Assembly: GCF_018139145.2 (NCBI RefSeq)
Contig: NC_059471.1
Span: forward strand, 201,333,494-201,397,493
DNA: 64,000 nucleotides
Reading direction: 5' to 3'
Source: Gymnogyps californianus
Taxonomy: Eukaryota; Chordata; Aves; Accipitriformes; Cathartidae
Below, piece by piece: positions 13,639-28,038 of the stretch; positions within the stretch are counted from its first letter, which is position 1; each line of letters opens with the position of its first letter. The notes under the pieces are model-generated. The model was not told the origin of the DNA. It saw only the letters and a list, made by a program, of their open reading frames with translations, and did no database searches. The position numbers were made by a program, and so were the translations under genes.

Positions 13639-15558
13639 TGCAGATGCCTCCACTTACAATAATGTGGAGAACAGAAGAACAGATAGCAGGAAGCTTTAAG
13701 TGTAAGGAAATACAATCCAGTTATTTTTGCCCTAACAGCAATAAGAAATTTTTGTACTATAACAAGGTATTATGTTAGGAAGAGTAGGAAAATGAAGGTA
13801 ATCTTACGGCTACAGACAAATGATTCAAAAAAATTTATATGAAATGGCAATTGCCATTTTTTCAGTTACTATCTTATGCCAACAAAGATCAAAAATTTTC
13901 ATTTAGTTCTCTATTTAACAAGAAAGCCAGTCATACAAAGCAGCATCTTTAAGATAGAAACAATGAATTCAAATAGTGGTAGCTGGAAGTAATTACTAAC
14001 AGTCATCAGAAATTGTTAAGTCTGATAAATCCTCTGTCTGACACTTACTTTAATCTTTGAGATAGTGTTTGCTTCTCAATAGTTGCTCTTACAGCTCTTC
14101 TCCATAGCCAATCTTTCTTAATCCCTTTAGACACTTTTTTTTTAAAGCTTGTCAGCCAAACACAGATCAAAAATATAGCAACTGTTGCTTACTACACTTC
14201 CAATGAAAATACTGTACTATGATAATTAGATATATCACTCTTTTGAAATACTTATTTAGGTAGCTTAAAGTGACAGCTTTGGGACTCAGAACACACCGAC
14301 TTAGTATGTAGGTGCCACTTTGAAATATGAAGAGCATTTTCTAACATGACAAGTCTGAATGAATCAGATAATTTCTTCTTAAGTACATAAAAGTCCTTTC
14401 CTTTTATTCAAAGTCCTACAAAAATAATGCTGACATTAAAAAAAAAAAAAAGGAAGTTTTTTTTTTAAAAAAACACATTTTTCCCCTCCCTTCTCCCAAA
14501 GAAAGGGAAAGTTACTTTTTAATATAACACAGTTTTCCTGTGAACATATATTCATAAGAAATAATTTACCTTTTTAAATTTGAAATATCTGAGTAACCTC
14601 TAATGTAGTCTTAGTACAAATCCACCATTTTCCATTTTGTCTAACTTTTCTATTCCTCTTATTACCATGTTTAATTTGACTCAGAACAACTAAAGTTAGG
14701 AAGAATAGCTTTTAAAACAGAAAGCATCTTTCCTTTTACACTTTATTTATAGAAATTGGATCAAATTGCATCAGATAAATCAGGGAGATTACACTGAAGA
14801 ACTGTTCTTAGACAAATATATCTTTTCAGCTTGTTTTAGGACATTATGAAATTAGTATAAGCACAAAGGAATAGACAAAATACTTTCCAAAGTAAAAAGA
14901 AAAACAACTTAAATATGTACTTCTCTTATTTATCAAATAGAAGCTCATGAGAAAAATTTTAAACCAAACTGTCATCTTGAATTATATTTTGATAATTTGC
15001 CCACAAAACTGTGTTGAATATATAACTGTTCAGTAATATAAAACCCAAAGACAGCATTATCTGAAAATTGTTTGAATAATCAAAAAATACCATGAATATC
15101 TAGACCATAAATAGTAACATTATAAAGCAATGCAATAATCCTATTAAGATTTAGCAAAGTCTACTTTACACTTTGAAAATAGAAAGCAAACTTTCAAATT
15201 AGATGCAAACAGTAACAGTTAGAGAAGATTCATCTACTAGAGTTTTATGTAGACAACTATGACAGCTGTTCTTTCTCCCTTGTCCTCCAAACTTGAATTC
15301 AGATTGATAACTGGAGTATGAAAGAATAAATGCAACAGAGAGGTTCATTTAATAATAAAACTAAAGTATTATTACTTTATTTTTCAACAGATCATGAGTT
15401 TGGGGTTTTTTCCTTCTGTATGTTTTATGACTTAAAACAAACCCAGTGTTTTGATTTCATGAGCCAAATTCTGACAGCCCTGGTAACTCTACTAACATAC
15501 AAAATCGCACGTATTTTAAGTTTTACATCAACATGATGATAGTCCCTGTTAGTGACTC

Positions 15559-15579
15559 TTTTTTTTTTTTTTTTTTTTT
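15559..15579. repeat. T21 homopolymer
   Basis: Twenty-one consecutive T residues on the plus strand, ended by C at 15580. No LINE or SINE body is recognisable on either side, so it is recorded as a simple homopolymer. The exact length is likely polymorphic or uncertain in assembly. Confidence 0.9.
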
Positions 15580-18500
15580 CAAAGGCATCTTTCATATATA
15601 CTTTACGTACTGGGTTTTTTTCCCATTCAGTATTAACATTCAAGACTCTATGCTTTAGTTATGTGGACTGGCCTTTCTTTGAAGGCAATTTAAAAGCTTA
15701 AAAAAAGTCTGAAAGACTAATACACCTCAAAATTTCAGGGTTTGAGTTTTTGTTTTTTAAACAGAAACTCATAAGACACTATGAGCAACTAATACCATTA
15801 CTCAAAATATTAATTTTCTCTCAGATAGAGAACTAAAAATAACAGGCAATTAAGCAGTTGGATATACTTACTAGAATAATCTTAATGTGTCTTTTTCACT
15901 TCTGACAGCAATTGTTAACCACAGCCAGAGAATTCTAACTTTAATTAAGCTTATTCCACTTCAAACAGATAGGAACCTTTTTTAAAAGTATCCACAAAAA
16001 AGTTTTAGTTGAAATACATTAATTTTTCTCCTGACAGATAGTGAAGCTGAGGGTACATCCTACTTCCTCAACTAACACACCCTTATGAGTTAAATATCCA
16101 GCACTATTACTACTATACATCTGTAATCAAACTAAAAGAAGATATTTTAGCAGAGCCCACACTTTATTCAAACTTGCAATATATGCCAGTTCATGAGAAT
16201 AAGAATTTTGATTTTCAGTTTGTGTGGTTAACTGAATGGATTTTCAAGAACTTAATTTTGTTTCAATGGAGGTCATGAAGATGACTGGAGTTATTTTCTC
16301 CATCCCATCAGTATGATACAACTTTGAACACTTTGGTTATAAAGATCCATGGAACAACTTAAAAAAAATAAAATTATAGAAAACATGACAGAAGTAACAT
16401 TAAAAACAATTCTATATATGATAAGCAAAGAAAGGCAGCAAAGCCTAAGCTTTGCCACCTTTCAGGGGAAATTTCAGGGGGACTAAAAAAAAGTTTGTGT
16501 ATCAATTTTTTTTTTTTTTTTTAAATTAGCCTTGAAGTTGAAACTGATAACTAGAAAACTTACATTCACAGTGCTTGGTTATCACAATTATTGATAAAAA
16601 CTTGTTCAGTCAGTCTCAAATCTTTCTCCAAGAAGTCTATTGGATGCAACCATGCATCCAACGTTTCAGATGAACTGTTATAATTAGCTCGGAAATCTGA
16701 CAGTATATTGAAGAGAGTGAAATCAAAATTGAAACACAGAGTTCGAGAAGGATTGATTTTGCAAAACAGTATTGTCTATTATAATAAGTCAAGGCCACTC
16801 AAGACAGTACTAGAAAGTAAAAATACTAGAAAAGCAGGTTGCCATACCCTACATCCGTTTGTTGAGATGCTTTTATGAGTGCTCCCTAACTTGCTAAGCA
16901 AAAAATAAGTGGAATTCACAAAGAGTTATCATAAGCGTGCAGTTTAATAATACAGCTAAAGCAGTCTAAGAGCTACCTGGCCTTAAACAGAGATCTTGCT
17001 TCTCCCTTCTTCCCTAGCATGCTCCTATCCCCACGTCAGCACTGATGTTCATCTCTGATCCTTGAGATGAGAGCAGAAAGTTAAATCATTAATTTTATTA
17101 TGGGGCTAGTTTCCTGCCAGTTCAACTGAACTGATCCACTGTGCCAGAGAAAAGCCAATGCTGACCAAAGAGAGAAGACAGGAATGCATGTTTGGGGTTG
17201 GAAAAGAGAAAGTAAAGCTACCCATTTTGACAGCAGCAAGCCCTGATTTAGCTGTGTGATCTAAGCACCTGGCAAGCAAACTCTTTTCTGTCCAGTTAAC
17301 CTGATTTGGAAATACTCAAATATGCAGCTCCACTGTTAAGTTTAAAGAGCAGTGAAATGAAGCTAGAACAGGCAGGGTACACTGACCTCTTGAAACAACA
17401 AATGGGATCTGGAAGAAGATGAATTCTACAGCACATAAGAATCTAGTTCACGCAGTTCCAAGCCCTTACTGGGAATCAAATATATTTAATGAGTAAAATA
17501 TACATAGCAATATACTATCACGCAACTACACCAAACAGTTACTCGTAGATGTGTGCTCAACTGCTCATTATTAACACCTTCTCAAGGTTACTATACTCCA
17601 AGAAATGCCAGCAGCACTAATTGGGTTGGTACAATTAGCTAAAAATCCACTAATTAAATAACTAAATCACCTCATTTTGACCAAAGCAGACTAAGAGAGA
17701 GCTTATGCAGACATATTCACTCATATATTTGATACGGAATGCCACCACTGACTTGCCGTGGGTTAAGAAATTAGGGAAAAACAGTAGGGAATAATCTCTA
17801 TCACCAGTAAGCCACACACAAAGTGCATACCTGAGTAAAGCTCAACTACATTCATCAGGGCTTCTACTATTATAACTATATGAAAAAATAGTCCTTAATT
17901 GAAATAGTTATATAAGTCTAAGCCAGAACAAAGTGCTCACTACAGAATTAGTCAAACTGCAACTAAAAAATTAATATTCCAGCAAGTCATGCTGAAAGAC
18001 AAAGATGAATTTGTCCAGGTAAATAATTAAAATAAAAATCCAAACACAAAAACAAAAGGATCAAAAGATCAAAGGCGATTTATAGTTCATTGGCCCCCTA
18101 TTAATCAATTCTCTCCATTCCACAAGTCCTGCAGACATATTTGCCCTCCTTCATGCTCTCTCATTCCCTAACCCTTCATAAACCAAGCATGAGATGTCCC
18201 TTAATATTATCCACATTTTCCTTACAGTTCTGTTTGCAATGCCTCCAAATATACTGCTTTATTAACCAACCCTAGACACAGCAGTATACTATGGCAAGCA
18301 CTGCTAGCTGACAAACAATTTAAACAATTCACTGCTAGTTATTTTCACATGAATTCTCCTCCTTGATTAAAGTGAATACAAGGATATAAAATAATAAGAT
18401 TTCTTTGCCCAATTAGGCCTGAAAAACTATATTATATATTAATAAAGAAAATTGCTCAGACATTGTGAATGATTCATTTTTCTTAAGTGAGACATAGATA

Positions 18501-18673
18501 AAAACAAATGAACAATTTAAAAATATAATCTAGCCAAGTCCTTCAAAAGAGTGCTTAGGTTTTTTTAAAGCACTAAAATGTAGGTCTATATTTTTATCTC
18601 CTTTGGTGCAATGTAATTTACCTGGAGGAACTTCGAAGTTTTTTCACCAGAACAACTCAAAAATATTTAAATG

Positions 18674-18703
18674 AAAAAAAAAAAAAAAACCAAAAACCAC
18701 CAA
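18674..18703. repeat. A16 run with A/C-rich extension
   Basis: Sixteen A residues are followed by a CCAAAAACCACCAACC stretch, a smaller version of the A/C tract at 13580. It lies within the 25.5-kb intron and no mobile-element body is attached. Confidence 0.75.
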
Positions 18704-21700
18704 CCTTCTGAATTACAGAAGGATATGCATGTATTTTAAAGTGATTACAAATTCTCAGAAAACACTGCTTCTTCACAAAGATCAATTATAACAGGACTAT
18801 AAACATCAGAGTCTAAAAATTGCAGTGACTTAAAAATAGGGCAATTAGTACTTTCCGCACAAAAAGAATGGTTGCATTCCAACTGAGGAATCTGATAGCT
18901 GGTATAAAACAGAAGACGTAAGGAGGAAATGAGACCTATAAAAGGGTCTCAGGAAGCTCCTAAATAAAGTAGAACAAGCCAAATCATAAGAAACAAACAG
19001 GATAAAACACGATTTAGCTGCACAAAGTCTATTTAATAATGAGTTAGGAAACATGCTGTTAGGACTCTCTTTCAGCACCTGTCATTTCTAGCTCCTTTCC
19101 CACTGCAGTCAAAATCAGTGCTGCTACACAGCACAGAAGACTGGTACAGAAGTAGCAAGCAAGTCCTCTGCACTGTGGACAGGCACCACACAGGTCTCTG
19201 CTTACTTGTGGACCTTCTTCACCTCTTCCATGGTGCAAAACAGGAATCATCAATGTGTACAACCAAATTAAAATGCTGTTTATCTTACTCATCACAGTCC
19301 TCCCTCTCTTCAGCTACTCTGAACCACTATCAAAATACTTTCACTAGACAATAGATTGGCGCATTAACAGGGTCAGAGTGGGGGAACATATTCCTAGAAA
19401 TTAAAAAAGTGAACGGCTGTTATCTCAAAGCGAGCTAAGATAATGTTGAACAATTTCTGCATCATGTTATAGTTATATATATATGTACATATGCACATAC
19501 TAAGTGTTTCATAATACATGAAAGCAGAGAGTGCTTCAAAAAGAATTGACAGGTAAGTCAAAATTTCAGATCACAGAGCAGGTTGTGTATGTTGCAGATC
19601 TTTTAGAGGAATGCACATGATGTTTTCTGGACTTATATAGAAGATGGAATTGGGTTTTCAGTATTTTCAAGACTTTAATTCAAAAGAGTTTTGTGTAAGT
19701 TTCCTTCATTCCTTGCCCACCCAAATCACACAGATAACAACATTCCATTCAATTATCAAAGAATATTTCATAGAATATTGTTCATGTTTATGAGAATTTC
19801 AGTCAACTTCACTGATGTCATGAGTATTACTATAAAAAATCATGGAAATTATTAAGAAGCAGCACTGAAATATACCTTTGTATGTGGAAACTACATTACT
19901 GGTGATTTGCATTAATGAGAGAAAATTTAATGTGATCAAATAGAACTTGTGGCATTGAATTTTCATATCACAGAAGAGTGATTTAAATTATTTTGAATAG
20001 TTTTTATGCAAGTTTTACAATGGTTTTAGAAAATTAGGAAATATTTTCTTAATACTTTTACAACTTGCAAGAAAATGTTAAAATGTCAGTTATGCTTCAT
20101 GTCAGTACTTCTATGCAAATTTAATTTCTGTAAGTTTCATAAATAATTTCAAACAAATGTGTAAATAAAGACATTTTAATACAGTATTGTTCAAAAACAC
20201 ATATTTATTTAAACAAAGAAAAGCATTAAAACAGTAGAAGTTTGTTACAAAGTGTAATGCCAAAATTATCAGAAAAGTTCAAGAGCATACAACAATTGCA
20301 AATAAAATCTTTTCATCTCTCAAACTGAAGAAATCCCTCATATCCCTGAACACTCTGTCCTGGGAGGTTTTCCAGTATTTATTTCCTGGTAAACCAGAAG
20401 ACAGCAAGGAAGATTCTATCAGTCTCCAACCACTTGAAGGGCCTGGAAGAGGGAAAAGCATCCAGTTAATCCAGTTATAGCTCCTTGTACAACTTCCATT
20501 TTATCAAAACAATTTGTCATTCCTTCAGTTTCACTCAGTCTCTTCTAAGTAGAATAACTACAAATATGTTACATCTTTTCCACTTTATCTCCTCAAAACT
20601 CCAATGCATGAGCCCTATTCATAATTCTCCAAGGACTAGTGAATTGGTGGAACTGAATAAGAAAGGTCTAGGTGTTTAGATAGCAGGATTAATTATCTCA
20701 GATTAATTTCCATACTGCAGCGATCAAGGTTTCAGCTTGGTCTTGTAAAGGAAATAATGCATGCTAAACAAAATTTTACCTTCTAACCCTGTAAGTATGA
20801 GAAAAACCTTCTAGCAGCTCTCTGGAGTCAGTGGGTTAATACTCTTTGCTCTCTGGCTTACTGCCTCATATTCAGAAATTCAGTTTTATGTACATTCTAA
20901 ACAGATTTACTTATTGCACAAAAATTACAACTCTCCTGAAAAAAAAAATCTCTGCTAAACTGACAACTTTTTCATATTTTATAAACAAACACTGAGGAAT
21001 TACCTCAGATACAGCCATGATACTCCAACATTACTCCAACTATACTATGAAAATAACAATTTTAGATACAGCATTCAACAAACTACAGAAAAAAAACCAA
21101 ATTAGTAGTTTTAAATTTAATTATTTGCAGCAGATATGATGAAAAGGAAGGAAAGGAGGCAATAACCAGTATGAAATCTCATTTTAAGGACAGGAAGACT
21201 TCCTATGACACGAGAGGGAATAGGAAGAAAGGTAAGCAAGGGACCTATAGACAGATGATGGCTTTTCCAGGACCAAAGAATATTTATGTTCTCATAGTAA
21301 CATTGGTCTGGGACTAAATCCCATCCCAATCCCATTAGGATTTGGGCCTGGATTAATTACTCCATAAAGTCATGGCAGTATCAATTTAAAAAACACTAGG
21401 TAACAGAAGTTGCATTTAATGCCTTCTACAAAAGGATTTAAAATCACAAGAAAAATACTTACAAAGGTAAGACCCCTCTTTCCAAAGTTTTCAGTTCGTG
21501 AGTTCTTGTAAGCATCCTCAAATTGTCTCAAACTCCTCTATTGCAAGATTACAGACAACATCTCAATTGCCATTGCAGTCTTCAGCAGCCTCATTTTTCT
21601 TGACATTCTTTATCCAACAAAATGATGAAGTGCTACGATAGTGTTCATTTTCTGCCCTTGACTTCCTAACAACTCCTAATTTTCTCTTGATCCAACACTG

Positions 21701-21858
21701 CCAGGGGTCTCAGTGTTTTCACACAGCCATTCCACTTAGCAATGGTCTGACATGCATCCTTATTATGATGGTGTTTTTCTTGAGCTTTCATCCCTCTGGA
21801 GGGTGAATAAATCCAGGTCCTCTCTGTGGTTCTAGATATACACACAAGGCCCAGTGAA

Positions 21859-21897
21859 TACTGAAATGCAGATGTAGTACTGAAATGTCAGATGTAG
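21859..21897. repeat. Two-copy tandem duplication, about 20 bp
   Basis: TACTGAAATG-CAGATGTAG at 21859-21877 is followed directly by TACTGAAATGTCAGATGTAG at 21878-21897. The copies differ by one inserted T. This looks like a simple local slippage or unequal-exchange duplication. Confidence 0.85.
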
Positions 21898-22385
21898 TGA
21901 AGTGTAGCTGACTCCATGAGCAAGAAACCACAAGCAACTGTGCAGCACAACTTGATACTTGGAAACAACGTAGATCAACAGGAACCCAGAGCAACAGGAA
22001 GGTGTACAAAGAGAACAACATGTGTGGCAACTTGAAATAGGACTTGCAATCCAGTGCAAAATTTCCTTATTCACATTAAGTCAGTGAACAGTGAGCAGTC
22101 ACATGCTATATCTTATCTCATTAACAAAAACACCTCTGGAATTGCATCCACACGGACAAGATTCATTTCAACACAAACTAATATGCTACAAAGACACAGA
22201 GCTTTCAGAAAAGCTGTCCTGATAGTAATTAGCATTTGTTCTGACAACATATAACACTGCTATGTCATGTAGGAGGTTAGAAGCAAGCACAAAATAGTTT
22301 TCCCATACCACTAGTGTTTGAAATTCCAAAGAAGCTGTTATATTATGGCAGAATAAGCTTATAGATCTCTAACATTTTTCATGGC

Positions 22386-22399
22386 GGGGGGGGGGGGGG
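22386..22399. repeat. G14 homopolymer
   Basis: Fourteen consecutive G residues, just after an ATGGC. It is shorter than, but similar in nature to, the G45 tract at 49309, and has no flanking repeat element. Confidence 0.85.
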
Positions 22400-23173
22400 A
22401 ATGTTGAGACTGACGCACACAATCACCTGGTATGAGAAAGCTAAGGTTTAAATTCCTCCTCCTCCTAATTTAGACCAGAAATCCTAATCTGAATCTACTG
22501 TGTTCCAGCAGGGGCTGGTATCTACCCCTTCTGAAATTTTCTTTAATTGCGGTTGTGCCTCTCCTGGCTTGGTTTGACAACCAAGTTTTATCTTGCTGAA
22601 AATGTTACAGTATTCTGCTTTTATTGCAGAGTGGGGAACTAATGAGACATTACCAAATTACACTTTTATCATACCTACACTGCTGGAAAGGTTGAAAGAA
22701 CGCTCTCAACATTGAACATATTCAATTCCTACATTCAGTCACTGAACCTATTCTAAATGTGTGAACCTATGTGCTAAAATTAGATACCTCAATCCATACT
22801 AAACCATCAAAACATCTATGACTTCAGTCCTTATAAGAAGACCCACAAACCTACTTTTTGGCATTTATATTTGAATGAAAAAAAGTTACTAGGCAAGTAA
22901 ATTATCACTTCCATACATGTCATTTGTATCTTCAAAAGTTCTTTAACAACACTTTTCCAAATGGTTTCTGGATGTCTTTAGAAGAGCAGAAAGACTCCCA
23001 TCACTAGAATAAATGTCACACACTTGTTATGCAAGATTAAGGATTAAGGTCTCTCTCAGTTGTCATAAAGCTAAAATAAACATGGCTTTCCTCCTGCCAA
23101 AATATTTGACAAAACTGCAACTGTGTGTAAACATTATCAGGATATACCGTCAGATGATCTAATCAGCACAGAT

Positions 23174-23201
23174 TTATTATTAATGGCATTGTTAATAATA
23201 A
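23174..23201. repeat. Perfect 10-bp inverted repeat with 8-nt loop
   Basis: TTATTATTAA (23174-23183), loop TGGCATTG (23184-23191), then TTAATAATAA (23192-23201). The arms are purely AT, so the hairpin would be weak. A related TTATTATTAA follows at 23207-23216. It may be chance in AT-rich DNA. Confidence 0.7.
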
Positions 23202-25038
23202 GAATTTATTATTAATCTTTAATAATCCTTTAGGATCTTTCTTTTTTTTAATTACAGAAAGAACCTAAAATAAAAGGCTTTATCACTTTCAGTGGCATGA
23301 ATCAGGACCCAAGTGACTCAGAACTGCAACACAAAGGTTTCAGTTAAATTGAGAAAAATACAAAAATCAATAGTTAAAAGAAAGCAATAAATAAAGCAAT
23401 TTAAGGTATAAATCAATATTCACTTAAAATCAGAGCAAAAAAATAAGATCTAGAGTAAAAATCTAAGGTAAATACAGACTATTACTAGAGTAAATATTAA
23501 ATACACTAACAGTGTAAACATTTTTTGCTAGGAAACTTCTGCAATTCTGCATTTATTTCTATCTAAATTACTTAAGCACAATTCATAGTCTGAGTTTTGA
23601 ATCCTTCTATGATTTTATTACAAATTTCAAGATTTTTGAGGTACTTCATAAATTTAATGTCCCTGTTTCAAGTTTAAGTAAAATGCACACTCTTATTCAT
23701 TCTAACTTGAATGTATTCACTCAATATAACTTGAATATATTAGAAAGACTCAAATCAAAAAGCTAAAGACAAATCTTGGAAAGTTTTTATATGTCACTGG
23801 GGGAAATAACTGCTGTTAGCACTTAGCCAGGACCACCACTATACTGAAGGAAATACCTTCATTTCAGTATTTTTCTTATCATATAGATATTAGCTTTTAA
23901 ATGAGCTTTCAGAATACAGTTTTCTGAGTTTCATACATTTTCAGTGGCAAAATATCTTTTACGGTTGTTAGTTTTTGAGTTTTGTCTTTCTTCACTGGAC
24001 ACTTACTGGAACTGCTATGCTCTCCAATATGAAAATACTGACAAACTGGCAAATACATTAACAATCACCAGGGTCTCCAAATGTAAGTTGGTGGTAAAGA
24101 CAAACTTATTTACCATATTAATTAAATGGTCTATTTAACATGGAATATCAATTCTCTAATCACATCTCATTTGAACTTCTTATTTCAATTAACAACCCTA
24201 AAGTCTACTAGAGACCCTACTGTTCTAGGATCATTAAGAACATTTTCATTATCTGTCAAATGAGGGAGTAAAAGGCAGAAACTGCAAGTACTCTCAGGAG
24301 TAGGCCTCTACCCTACTTAAGAGATGATTAGGGAGAAAGCAGCAGTAGTTCTCATTAGTTGCTTAGCAATGAAATGTCCCCCTATGAAACAAGAAATGAA
24401 CAACGCAACAGAGGTGTTGCCATGCAAATGAGTAAATGGATAGTCTATCATCCACTCAAGGATAATCTGTCCTTCATTAAATCTAATCAATCTGGATTAA
24501 GACACCAGTGGGTATCTTGCATAGACAAAGTAGGAAGAATCCACTATATACAGCCTCACTGAAGTAGCCAGACAACACATTGCTCAAGTTTACATATAAG
24601 CACTGTGTATTTTCATTGTATGTGTGTATGACAAATAGAAATACAAGGAAAACAGTTTTAATTCAAGCCAGATTAACATAGTCATTTTTACTGTTTAACC
24701 TTACCTTTTATATCCATAGTTATACCCAAATTATGAATGAATTCTTGTTAATGATTAGCCATACTCTTAATGTTTATAAAGACTTAAATACTAATCTATA
24801 AATTTAAGATATGAATGATGTTCTAGTAAGAGATGAGCATTTAACCAACATCAGAGCTGGCCAAATAAAAAAAAGTTTTCAAAAAGTATACTCACATATA
24901 GGGCCACAAACTCAACAGGAATACAGCTGTTTATGCTACTATTGTTACTACTGTTGTAAGCCCCAGAATTCAGTTTAATAGCCTCCCTCTACTTTAGTTT
25001 CCCCGCCACTCATTTAAAAGGTCTCCTTGTTTCATGGA

Positions 25039-25101
25039 GTTTTTTTTCTTGGTTTGGTGTGAGGGTTTTTTTCACTCTTGTTGTCTGGTTTTGTTTTTTT
25101 T
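25039..25101. repeat. G/T-rich low-complexity tract
   Basis: Runs of T (up to eight) are interleaved with GG, as in TTCTTGGTTTGGTGTGAGGG and TCTGGTTTTGTTTTTTTT. A second similar stretch with a GGGGAGGGGGG core lies at 25328-25372. Both sit just beyond the exon at 25606-25720 in the downstream intron. Confidence 0.75.
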
Positions 25102-25605
25102 AAACACCTGCTCATTTCATATGTACAGTTTAAAGTTTTCACAAAAAATGTACATTAGAAGACAGAGAGAGAAAAAGTGAGAATAAAACCACCTATGAAG
25201 AAAAAAGTATCAGGAGTGGCGAACACTTCTTAACTAGAAATCAAGATGAAAGTAAGATCCAGATTGTGCTTCTTTCCCCTGCTTTCAGATCTGACAAATG
25301 AGAATGCTGTCTGCAACTTCTACAGAGGGTTTTGTTTGGTTGGTTTTTGTTGGGGAGGGGGGAAGTTGTTTGGAATAAAAACCTGAAAGATTCCTAACTC
25401 CTCTGACTACTTACACAAAATCTAATTGCTTCTCAGTCTATATTTAAAGACAACTATACAGATTTATAATTACAAAAATTTATGATAAAATTCATGTATC
25501 AAATTATGCTTTGATTAGCTCATCCAAATCATTATTCAGATTAAAATGAAGATGCTCTTCCAAAATGAGTACCCGTTCATAATTCAGTATTAAGACAAAT
25601 CTTAC

Positions 25606-25720
25606 CTATATATTCACAAATGAAGACTACGAAAAAAGGAGTAACAAGATCATTTATGCCCTGAACATATCCACTGGCTGGATGACGTATTGCCCAGATA
25701 AACAAAATTCTTTCAAAGAT
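25606..25720 (-). CDS. TBC1D22A: TBC1D22A coding exon with the catalytic glutamine finger
   Basis: 115 nt, entered in phase 0 after a TTTAACTCTTTTTCAG acceptor and left in phase 1 at ATAG|GTAAG. It encodes 38 codons plus one base, starting IFERILFIWAIRHPASGYVQ and continuing GINDLVTPFFVVFICEYI. This is the most conserved part of the TBC domain. The Y-x-Q motif (YVQGIND) supplies the glutamine that, with the arginine of the preceding exon, accelerates GTP hydrolysis by Rab proteins in the dual-finger mechanism known for TBC RabGAPs. FICEY at the end fits TBC1D22A; as I recall TBC1D22B has FLSEY. The exon is intact, with no stop or indel. The Rab substrate of this protein is not settled; binding to the Golgi protein ACBD3 is reported for the family. 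Confidence 0.97.
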
Positions 25721-27993
25721 CTGAAAAAGAGTTAAAGAAACTATCAGATAATTTATCAAGTGATGAGCACATTTTAAACAAGACACTTGAAAATTATACA
25801 AGGACAAATTTAATATCATAGAGTTACTAGTATAAAAACATGCCTACAAAAGCATAAATGAACACTGGTATTCATAATTAACTTCCAGTGCTAAGTAAGC
25901 TTCTCAGTTCTTCAAAAGGAAGCACTTTCAGGATATTAGCACATGTTAAAACCAACCTAGTATATAATTCAGTTACAGTAGTTACAACAAAGTAGCACTT
26001 CTTCACTGGAGCTTTTCTAATAATATAAAATTCCTCTTTCCTCAAGAGACAGAAATATTTAATCATCTTCCCATGATTTTTCACCTCTTTGAAAGAAGTA
26101 TTTTATCAATATAGTATTCTATTTATTCCTAAATAACAGAAAGAAGTACTTCATATAGCTTAGATTTTTTAATAACATGCCCATAAAAAGAGATTCCATA
26201 ATAGTTAAGCTTGCCCAATACTGCAGTGTGGGGTTTTAGACTTCAGAAGCATGTATACTGGTTAATAAAAAATCTGAAAAGATCAGGAAATGTAGAAATA
26301 AGGCAACTGCCTGCCGTATCACATAACCTCACTCCCTCAACTCTGTAAACTGTACCTTGCCTAGGATCTGCAAAAGCTCCTAAGGCCACAACATATCTGA
26401 TCATGGGAAGGACAGCATGAGAAAAGTACAGAGCAGGGAAATCACAGAACTTCTCTCTGATACAATTTAGGTCTGTGACAAGCTATATTTCCTCTCAATT
26501 ATTTGCTTCTGAACATGCTACATGTCTTCAAAATGCTGCAAACAAGCAGCAGAGTGAAAGCTGCTACGTGCTTTGCCCTAATTACAGGTACTCAATCAGG
26601 TATCTTCTGAAGCAAAAGAACATTTGCTCTTTCCCTGGAAGGTCTGCCCAAGAAGTCAGAATGCAGAGGCGGGTAAGTGGAGCAGAGGCAGGAGAGCTCA
26701 AATTAAAGGACTATGTTGATCTTAAGAGCAGGCCTCAACACTAATAAAAAATGGGAGACTTTGTAAGGACCCCAAGGAGATTGTGTAGTTTGCTGCAACC
26801 CCAGAAGAGAATGAATGCTCAGGCTTCAAGAAAGCCCATAAAAGACCTGCCCTGAAAGGATGCAGAGAAAGTTGAGTTTATGAAGGCTGTATTATTTCTA
26901 TTCAATCTCACTTCAAGTTTTTGCTAGATTAAGAAGTTTACTATTCTAATTCTGTCTTAAATAAAATCTTATTCTTCAGTTTAAAAGCCCTCTTGCAGTC
27001 ATTTTCAAGTAAGGAAAGGTCTAGGCATATATGACTCGCATCTGGGTGCTTGAGAGTCCCATCACAGGCTTCCACATGAGCTACCTGAAGCTGAAACACA
27101 TTTGCACTTTTTGCTTTGACAAAAGTCCCATATATCAACATCTACCCTTCTCCCACAGACTTTCTTTTGAGAATCAACTTTCCTGAATCTCCAGGTTTTA
27201 TGTTTCCCTGGCATGCTGAAAATCCACAGAACAAGGGAGACGGTCAACAACAATAAACACGAAAAGCTTTGGTGGGCACTGAAACACAAGCCTTAACACA
27301 GCTCATGTCTGATCCATTACAGCTACAATTAAGATTCAGTTTTTGCTCAGTGTGATTTCAGTTTTGGGGCAGATTAGGCAGAAAGGGAGGTATTCATTTA
27401 GCACATTCTCCATAAAAGCCTCTTGTTTTCATCAGCCAAAATGCTTATTCCTTTAGCTATAAATTCTTCTTGGTGCTAGTCCTATCACCTTATGCTTTTT
27501 AATATGCACTGCACACTAAACTGAAAAAATACCAACCTCTGCCCATCAGGCAATAGCTAGTGGGGTTTCATTGTCTATCAACAACTGTATAGAGACCTTA
27601 AGTTCTGCCATTTACAGCTTGCTTTTACGTTTGCATAATTAGACCTTTATGAAATTACAGTTGTTTATGTCTTTTTTTTTACTATTATTGGAAAACTGCA
27701 AATCTATCTAGGTTACTTAGCTCACAGCCATCCTTCCTGCTTCTGTCAGTTGCCATTTCTAGTTTCAGTAACATTAGTTTTTCAGTATTATCAGTGTTAT
27801 CATTCTGTGTTTCACTTGAAATATAGGACATGTTTAACATCATGCAAATACAAATAACTTTCTTGAAAACAAATATCAGATAGAGTTAACTAGAAAAATC
27901 TATTTAAACAGCAACTGCTGGATGTAGAATAGTGTTATGCGCTAGGCTAAACAAAAAACTCCTGGTGTGAAGGGGTTAAAAAATATGCACAGT

Positions 27994-28038
27994 GAGAAAC
28001 AAACAAACAAAAAAAAACACAAAAAACCAAAAAAACCC
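27994..28038. repeat. A/C-rich low-complexity tract
   Basis: GAGAAACAAACAAACAAAA followed by A-runs split by C and CC. It is read as open frames on both strands, but the translations are lysine/asparagine-rich or phenylalanine-rich low complexity and are not genes. Confidence 0.8.

Larger units (their letters stand above)
58..25605 (-). other. TBC1D22A: TBC1D22A intron, 25.5 kb, phase 1
   Basis: The donor is TATAG|GTAAG at 25605 and the acceptor is CAG at 60-58, so the intron is GT-AG. The stretch is AT-rich and non-coding. I recognise two antisense-reading CR1 3' ends (10125-10490 and 12270-12470), A/C-rich and poly-A/poly-T tracts, a 20-bp tandem duplication at 21859-21897, a short hairpin at 23174-23201 and a candidate recursive splice site at 9022/9023. 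No other exon, RNA gene or conserved coding frame is apparent. The open frames inside it are short and lack similarity to anything I know. Confidence 0.85.

Noticed and set aside
25577..25819. Treating the whole 80-codon minus-strand frame as coding
   Set aside because: Only 25720-25606 is exon. The residues before IFERI read through the pyrimidine tract and acceptor, and those after EYI read through the donor.
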